A stretch of 64,000 bases of DNA. It comes from Castanea sativa. Lineage: Eukaryota; Streptophyta; Magnoliopsida; Fagales; Fagaceae. Made by a program: the position numbers and the translations under genes. Below, in pieces: positions 58,103-64,000 of this stretch. Positions within the stretch are counted from its first letter, which is position 1. Each line of letters begins with the position of its first letter. The notes below the pieces were generated by a model. The model worked only from the letters and a program-made list of their open reading frames with translations, had not been told where the DNA came from and ran no database searches. The stretch is taken from positions 26,636,273 through 26,700,272 of the forward strand of contig NC_134017.1 of the NCBI RefSeq assembly GCF_040712315.1, written 5' to 3'.

Positions 58103-58934
58103 AAGGACACAATTCGAACCCCTAACCCACAATCAGAAGGGAAAGGGCCTGAAATGTCTTTTTACAATAAATTTGTAGAGAGTGGGCTTGAAATCTAGGT
58201 TCTAAAGATGGTTTAGACAACAAAGAAAGATGGGCTTTGGACCTAATGGCATAAACAAGGAATTGTTTGTATGAATATGAATGAAAACCCCTCCTCGGAC
58301 ACAATCCAAGAACAATTTATAATACTGCTTCTCAAGATAGATTACAATTGTGAATAATCAAGTCTACAATCTCCTCTTTCTTTCTTTTCTTTTTTCAATC
58401 CCCCCTGTTACCGAAGGTCCCTTCTTTCCTTTATACTCCCTCTTTCTTCCCCTTCTCATCTTCCACCTCATGGTTAGACCGCTGATTTTAGATACTTGTC
58501 CCATCCATTTTCCCTGAAGTCTGTGGAGACAGGGGCCAAGTTTCAAACCTGATGTTCAGGTCCCATTTCTCCATTAATACGGCCAGAATATCAGTTGCAG
58601 AGTCTTTAATGTGGGGCGGTGGTAGCAGTTTTACCTTAGATATTCCACCGCTCTTTCTCTTATCCTCCACGTGTACGTATCCTCCCTAAACCACAGGAAC
58701 TTCTATAACATAGCCTAGGGATATCAAACAACCCTTCTAATACCTCGGTTTCACTAGCCGAGGATACAATCTTCCTCGGACATACTTATTCAGACATTAT
58801 CACTTCTTTACCCAGTATTTTCTTTATGAGTTAACATTCACACACCCTCGGATCACTTGATGTCCTCGGATTGGGCTTTTAGGCCAAAAGATATTCTTGG
58901 GCCACCCTGCATAAATTACTAGGCCCAATGACCC

Positions 58935-58937
<3 letters not shown>
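58100..58937. mobile_element. Solo LTR inserted in a (TA)n microsatellite
   Basis: It starts TGTAAGGACACAATTC and ends ATGACCCTACA. Both flanks are TA repeats, so the apparent TATAT target duplication is weak evidence. Inside, CCTCGG words recur (about 58292, 58743, 58770, 58848, 58870). No internal region follows. The TA repeat continues to about 58975. Confidence 0.65.
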
Positions 58938-58975
<38 letters not shown>

Positions 58976-58979
<4 letters not shown>

Positions 58980-59616
58980 GTTTACATAACTCCAATTTTA
59001 GCCTAATAACATATTTATAATATTAAATTATTTTCCTTCAAAAAAAAAAGTAATGAGGTGATAAAATCAAAGTATTAAAGAATAATAAAAACTAGTGCGT
59101 AAAAGTGATAAAATCAAAGAATCAAAACTTGTATTTTTAGTATTTTCACAAGTTCCAACCTATTCTATCTTTTTGACTTTTCAAGTCTTTATCTCTAATA
59201 CCAATACATTTATTCAAAAATCTATCCACAGTCTCAGTTTATCTCTTCTTCCTTATTTCAATCGCATCCTTATCTCTTCTTCCTTCTCTATTTTTTTTTC
59301 TTCTCTCACAAGGCCACATGAAGCAAAAGAATGGAGGCCAGCAACATGGTGGCAGCCTGTTTCAATTGGAATTAGGCCGTATTAGCTATTTCAGCTGGAA
59401 TCGGGCTGTATCGCCCGTTTCAGCGTTCGTTTCCGCCGAAATCAAAGCAAATCGGCCCGATTCGGCACAAATCTAAAATAAAATAAAATAAAAACAACAA
59501 CAACAACAACAACACGGACGTGGTCAGCAGCGTCGCGCACTGCACGCCACGTCGGTGTGCGTCGAGTGTGAGTGTGGCAGCCCTGGAGCCGCACCTGTGC
59601 TTTCTAGCCTATCAAC
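58976..59616. other. Intergenic stretch, GC-richer towards the right
   Basis: (CAA)n at about 59492-59512. The 59400-59470 stretch is rich in TCGGCC/TTTCAGC words of the kind seen in small DNA elements, but paired ends were not found. No gene. Confidence 0.4.
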
Positions 59617-60177
59617 TAGGGGTGACCACGAATCGGTTCGGGTAGAGTTTGTGCCTAACCCGTGAACAACCCGACCAAGTCGGGTTCCAAATTTTCAAAC
59701 CCGCCGCCGACCAGTCAAAAAATCGGATCGGATCGGACAATTCTTGCCGGAAAGTGGTCGGATCTCAGTCGGGGTTGATTATTTGGAAAACGGCGAGAAT
59801 TCGGCCAAGAAAATATGAAAAAGGCAGAAAACCGGCGAGAAAATTTTGAAAAACGTTAGAAATCCGGCCAGATCTTGCTAGATCCAACGAGATCTTGGCC
59901 ATTTTCGGCAAGATCTTGGCTAGATCTAGCGAAATCTCGCCAGATCTAGCTTAAATCTTCCCAAAAAATCTCAAAACTCGCCGGAAAAATGATGGGTCGG
60001 TCAGATCAGGTTTCATGGATTTGAGAGGAGGAGATCCGATCTCCAACCCATTGATCTCGGATTTTGGATAATCAAATCCATCGCCGACCGCCTGAGCAGT
60101 CGGTTTGGTCGACAGCGGGTTGGGTTCAGTCAGCGGCATCGGGTGAGTCGGTTCCGACGGGTCTCTGGATAGCCCTA
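59617..60177. mobile_element. Small hAT-like element, 561 bp
   Basis: An exact 8-bp target duplication CTATCAAC lies at 59609-59616 and 60178-60185. Ends are TAGGGGTGACC on the left and, on the minus strand, TAGGGCTATCC on the right. The inside is rich in CGGGT, TCGGTTC and repeated AGATCT/GATCTTG words (about 59870-59950). No transposase. Confidence 0.85.
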
Positions 60178-60430
60178 CTATCAACTAATAAAATTGTTAG
60201 CAAAATTAAGCTAAATGCCAAAAAAATCCGGAATTGAAAGGTTGAAGTGTCAAAAATCAAATAAGATTGAGGGGAGAAAGAAAAAATATCTACATATATG
60301 TTAACTTTTTCTTTTAAAAAAATCTTATTGAGATACTTAACCATGCTTGGTTCTTGTCCGTTCTTCTTGCTTGTATAGATAGATACTAATGCTTAATTTG
60401 TGTTTGTGGTGGAGCGCTTCTGTTTCTACA

Positions 60431-60437
<7 letters not shown>

Positions 60438-60480
<43 letters not shown>
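60438..60480. repeat. (CT)n microsatellite in the PIFI leader
   Basis: About 20 CT units end 44 bp upstream of the PIFI start codon. CT-rich leaders are common in plant genes and the repeat is likely transcribed. Confidence 0.8.
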
Positions 60481-60482
<2 letters not shown>

Positions 60483-60523
60483 TTTCTGAGAACTAGTTGG
60501 AGAAGGCACTGAAAGTGTGAGAA

Positions 60524-63500
60524 ATGGCGACAGTAAATGCATCAATTATTGCGTCTTCCACACAAACATTTCTGTCCATGCAGTCCGTTTCCAATACTAA
60601 TACAACTCGACTTGTTTCAAACTCGCTTGGTGAGTCTCTTTGCTTTGGTCTCCGTTTCTCTTCGACTGCAAATCCTTTATGGGATTTTGGTGGACTAACA
60701 GATACTGTTTAGTGTTTACTAGAACCTTTTCATGACTTGAGGTTTGAGATTCCAAAACATGTTCAAAATATTGTTCTTTATGTTTCTTGGACTATCTTGT
60801 AATTACCCCAGTTGGAAATTTAGATTTTAGAACCAAATATTACACAAACTTCAATTGTTACTCATAAATCTCTTCTCTTAGACTCTTACCTTATAGAAAT
60901 AGACAGTTAGAGCTATATATGCTTTTCTTACCAACAAATCGCACTAAATTTTGTGAGAAAAAACTTCTGAAATTAATGAGATAATGGGGTTTCATCTTAT
61001 TCCATAGGATAAAAGGACTGGACCATAAAGAATAGAAGTTCAGTCCAAGTTGTTACTCGACTACTTGAAGTAAAATAGGGGCAACATTTCAGTCTTTTTG
61101 GTTATCGTTACGATTCTTTAATAAGAGAAATTGGCAAGGGGTATAACAAAATTCTTTTAACTGGATGGAGGAGTTTGTAGAGTTTAAATGGCATAATTTT
61201 TGATAAAAATTATAGATTGCCAAATGCTCAAAAGTTAAATGAGACTCACCTGATTCTTTGGGGGAAAAAAGTTTATGGTAGATGCTAGATAATATATAAT
61301 CTCTGTTTATTGGTTTGCTTCTCTGTAGCTCTATGTCATTCTAATTTACATTACCAAAGTCTAAAAAATAAATAAAATTAATTTATCACTCCATTTTAAA
61401 TTCATCAAAGAACAAAACCTTCTAGGAGTTCTATTTCAAGAACAGGCAATTAATATCTACATTTTGTGCTAACCATTTACATATAGTCATATACTTTGGT
61501 GATGTGTAACCAATTTTCTCAACTGCATGACTGTATCTTGATACAAATTTGGGTAAAAGCTGTAAACAGGATTGAAAACCCCAAAATCAAAATTAAAAAT
61601 AGCTAGAAGTTTATATCCTAGACTTCAAATATACAACAGCTTCATGTTTTCTTACACAGCTAGCAGTTTCATCGGTAATTCATTGCCATGGTTTTTCCCA
61701 ATGAAGAAGAGAGTTGTCAAGATTAGTGGGGAAGTCAGAGCTGCAGCAACTGTTACAACTAGTCCTGTTGAGGAAACCAAAGAGTATGAATTCCTTTTCC
61801 TGGTCATTTTCATTTCAGTACTAAACTTTTGTCATGAAAATTGCTGGTGTAGATTTAGAAAGTTTTTTCTTAACTAAATAGCTTCCTGTCTTCTTGGATT
61901 TCTATCTATTCTTATCACACACACCCCCCCACCCCTCAACCGTGCCAGCCAAAAAAACAAAGCAGGGGCATAGGTGAGGAAAAAAAAATAGTTGCCTTAT
62001 ATTTTTAGAAGTTGAATCATGATAATGGTGTATCTGTGAATTCCTTCTTTCAGGTTTACCCTTCCTTCATGGACTATGTTTGAATTTGGCAAGGCCCCAG
62101 TATATTGGAAAACCATGAATGGTCTTCCTCCTTCTTCTGTAAGCTTGGCATTGCTGCTGAATTACAATTGCAATGGGCTTTTCTTTGTTATCCTGTTCTA
62201 ATAACAAGGTGCATATAATGTTTTACAGGGGGAAAAGCTAAAGATTTTCTACAATCCTGCTGCGAACAACCTTGTTCCCAATGAAGAATTTGGGATTGCT
62301 TTTAATGGTAATATTTTGTACAATATAAGACCTCATAATATCTCGTACATTGCAATCAGTTTTCTTGTCCATACCAATTAAAGCAAGCACAAATATGAAA
62401 GTCATAATGAAAACAGAAGGTACATTACTGAAAAGAATTGCAGTATCTGTGAAATTGTATATGATTAATGTTATATTTTGAAGTCTTTAATAAACAAGAG
62501 AACCGAGCAAGTCTTAATGCCAGACAAAAATGGATTGTACTTGTTTATTATAGCATGGCAAATACAATTGAATGATTTCATTCTTGTGGGATAATTCCAC
62601 TATTTGATAAGTAGTGCTGACTACTTTACCAGGTAGTATCCATAGTTAACCTACCGTCTTACTTTTGCAACCCAAAGCAAGCGTAACATTGTGGGATAAG
62701 AAGTGCAGCTGGTTTGGCCTCTGCTTTGCAACTATTCAGTTACAGCTCATTTCAATTGACTTCTTGAATTGTGTCCTTTGCAGGAGGGTTTAATCAGCCA
62801 ATTATGTGTGGTGGTGAGCCAAGGGCAATGCTGAGAAAAAACCGAGGCAAAGCTGATCTCCCAATTTATACCATCCAGATTTGCATCCCTAAGCATGGTT
62901 GGTACTTGTTGCCTGAAGCATCTTGCTTTCCACTAATTTATCTAGCAGTTTGTTAATTCTCTTCATCTTACAAACACATCATCTTTCCACAGCCCAGAAC
63001 TTGATCTTCTCATTCACAAATGGAGTTGACTGGGATGGTCCTTACAAAATGCAATTTCAAGTTCCCAGGGCTTGGCAGAACAAACCAATTGACTTCTTTA
63101 ACCAGGTATAATAGGACACATTCTGTTAGATGTTTGAAAGTACTGCTACAAGCTTCAAAACAGTAACTGTATGATATTACCAAATTCTTATTGAAAGCAT
63201 AAATTAATTCAAACAAAATCATATTTAGCAAGTTATTGTACAACAATTCAGTATGAGACATGCTGAAAATGAGTCTTGTGTTCTTATTGCAGGGCCTAGC
63301 ACAAGAGTTGAGTAAAGAAGGTGCATGTGAGAAAGCAATCTTTCCAGACACACAAATTATTGTCACAAGATGTGATATGATCGGAAATTTGACAGTAGAA
63401 GGGGTAAGTAAAATTTTCAGAGTGATTTAAAAAAATCATTGCATAAGTTCTCTAGTTGGGAGTATAATTAATTTATCAATCACTGCAGGGTGATCGTTGC

Positions 63501-63608
63501 AATCTCAATCTCGTACCAGGATGCACAGATCCTAGCTCTCCCTCTTACAACCCGCTTGCCAATGTAGATGATGGATCCTGTCCATTGGATTTAGATTCTG
63601 AGGTTTAG
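60524..63608 (+). CDS. PIFI: PIFI: post-illumination chlorophyll fluorescence increase protein, chloroplast
   Basis: In Arabidopsis, PIFI is a nuclear-encoded chloroplast protein needed for the NDH-linked rise of chlorophyll fluorescence after light, so it is placed in chlororespiration. Eight exons are visible: 60524-60629, 61660-61783, 62054-62138, 62229-62307, 62784-62897, 62993-63105, 63293-63403, 63489-63608. All introns are GT-AG and phases fit; the product is 283 residues. The N-terminus is Ser/Thr-rich with few acids, as in a transit peptide. The conserved core reads [46 protein letters not shown] and [16 protein letters not shown]. The C-terminus has [12 protein letters not shown] then [11 protein letters not shown]. 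The start is the first ATG after the CT-rich leader; intron 1 is about 1 kb. The exon 2 acceptor at 61660 was chosen because it alone keeps the phase. No defect is seen. Confidence 0.88.
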
Positions 63609-64000
63609 TTTCATCCGGTCCATATCCAATCACCTCACACGTAAATATCATAAGCATGTACAAGAAATGTTTATAACATACCCAATTAAAGGGTGGGGAA
63701 AAAAAAAAAACTTGTTTGGTTAAATAGAAAATGAATATATTACTGTCATCACTGCTAATCTTCATACTGGTATTTCAATTTTATACGGTTGTAAACGATC
63801 TACATTGATTGAACAAAATTTATATAATTAGTGTTAGAATTTAAAAGATGATCAATACAACCTCGTTAGACAGGCTCCACTGTGGGCTGTGGCCTAGCAA
63901 GAGTTGGGCCGAAACAATAAATTTGACTTCATTAAATTACTCTGGCCCAGCTAAAATGAAGATGAAAATGGTACTATTTAATTTTCCATGTTCATTTCGA
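63609..64000. other. 3' flank of PIFI
   Basis: AT-rich. AATAGAAAATG near 63725 could serve polyadenylation. From about 63865 a GGCCTAGCAAGAGTTGGGCC segment resembles small plant DNA elements but is cut by the window edge. No gene. Confidence 0.4.

Noticed and set aside
58100..58937. Minus-strand frames of about 60 codons (58122-58670)
   Set aside because: They fall inside a solo LTR and show no domain.
60524..60712. 62-codon stand-alone ORF
   Set aside because: It is PIFI exon 1 read through its donor site into intron 1.
45454..63608. Desaturase and PIFI as a functional chloroplast gene cluster
   Set aside because: They lie 12 kb apart on opposite strands with transposons between and act in different pathways; co-location looks accidental.

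Overview
The window is plant nuclear DNA from a flowering plant, probably a woody eudicot; the species cannot be fixed from the sequence. Support comes from two kinds of intron-containing chloroplast-protein gene with GT-AG splice sites, and from plant-type CACTA, hAT, PIF/Harbinger, copia-type and Tat-type Ty3 elements set in AT-rich, microsatellite-rich DNA. All calls are by eye; no alignment, search or folding was run.

Host genes are few. (1) At 45454-47916 on the minus strand is a complete five-exon gene for a chloroplast-type acyl-lipid desaturase of the ADS/FAD5 family (389 residues). A second copy at 1440-2420, same strand, shows its first three exons and runs off the left edge. The copies and their flanks (1 to about 3350 and about 46030 to 48545) are one old direct duplication, now separated by about 42 kb that is almost all transposable elements. 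(2) At 60524-63608 on the plus strand is a complete eight-exon gene for a 283-residue protein matching the chloroplast protein PIFI. The two gene types share only a chloroplast destination; nothing shows that they work together.

Layout. 1-3350: desaturase copy 1 with three MITEs. 3350-8770: AT-rich repeats, microsatellites and a long-TIR MITE. 8774-17150: an 8.4-kb CACTA element with matching TIRs and a GAA target duplication; it carries a 345-bp tandem array, an LRR exon and a subtilase exon, so it looks like a gene-capturing (Pack-type) CACTA. 17314-18913: a solo LTR with an internal 658-bp duplication. 20256-22560: CACTA-like subterminal repeats broken by an LTR-like segment. 23546-28300: a copia-like LTR element with no visible gag or pol, itself hit by a hAT element. 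28540-28753: a tiny 5'-truncated LINE. 29308-44325: a 15.0-kb Ty3/gypsy element of the Tat lineage with near-identical LTRs and an ATGGT target duplication. Its gag-pol frame holds five nonsense codons and no visible frameshift. A 5.7-kb 3' region holds tandem arrays, a SINE-like insert, clusters of TF-site-like motifs, a TATA box and an unrecognised 227-codon sense ORF. 44363-44739: a CACTA transposase fragment. 48685-49807: a hAT-like element. 50437-52364: retrotransposon remnants. 52365-56126: an LTR holding a hAT that holds another hAT. 58100-58937: a solo LTR. 59617-60177: a small hAT-like element.

The strongest candidate for something undescribed is the 3' module of the Tat element: an ORF with its own TATA box, downstream of a dense set of TF-site-like motifs and followed by a repeated 20-bp motif. 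The gene-capturing CACTA element is second.
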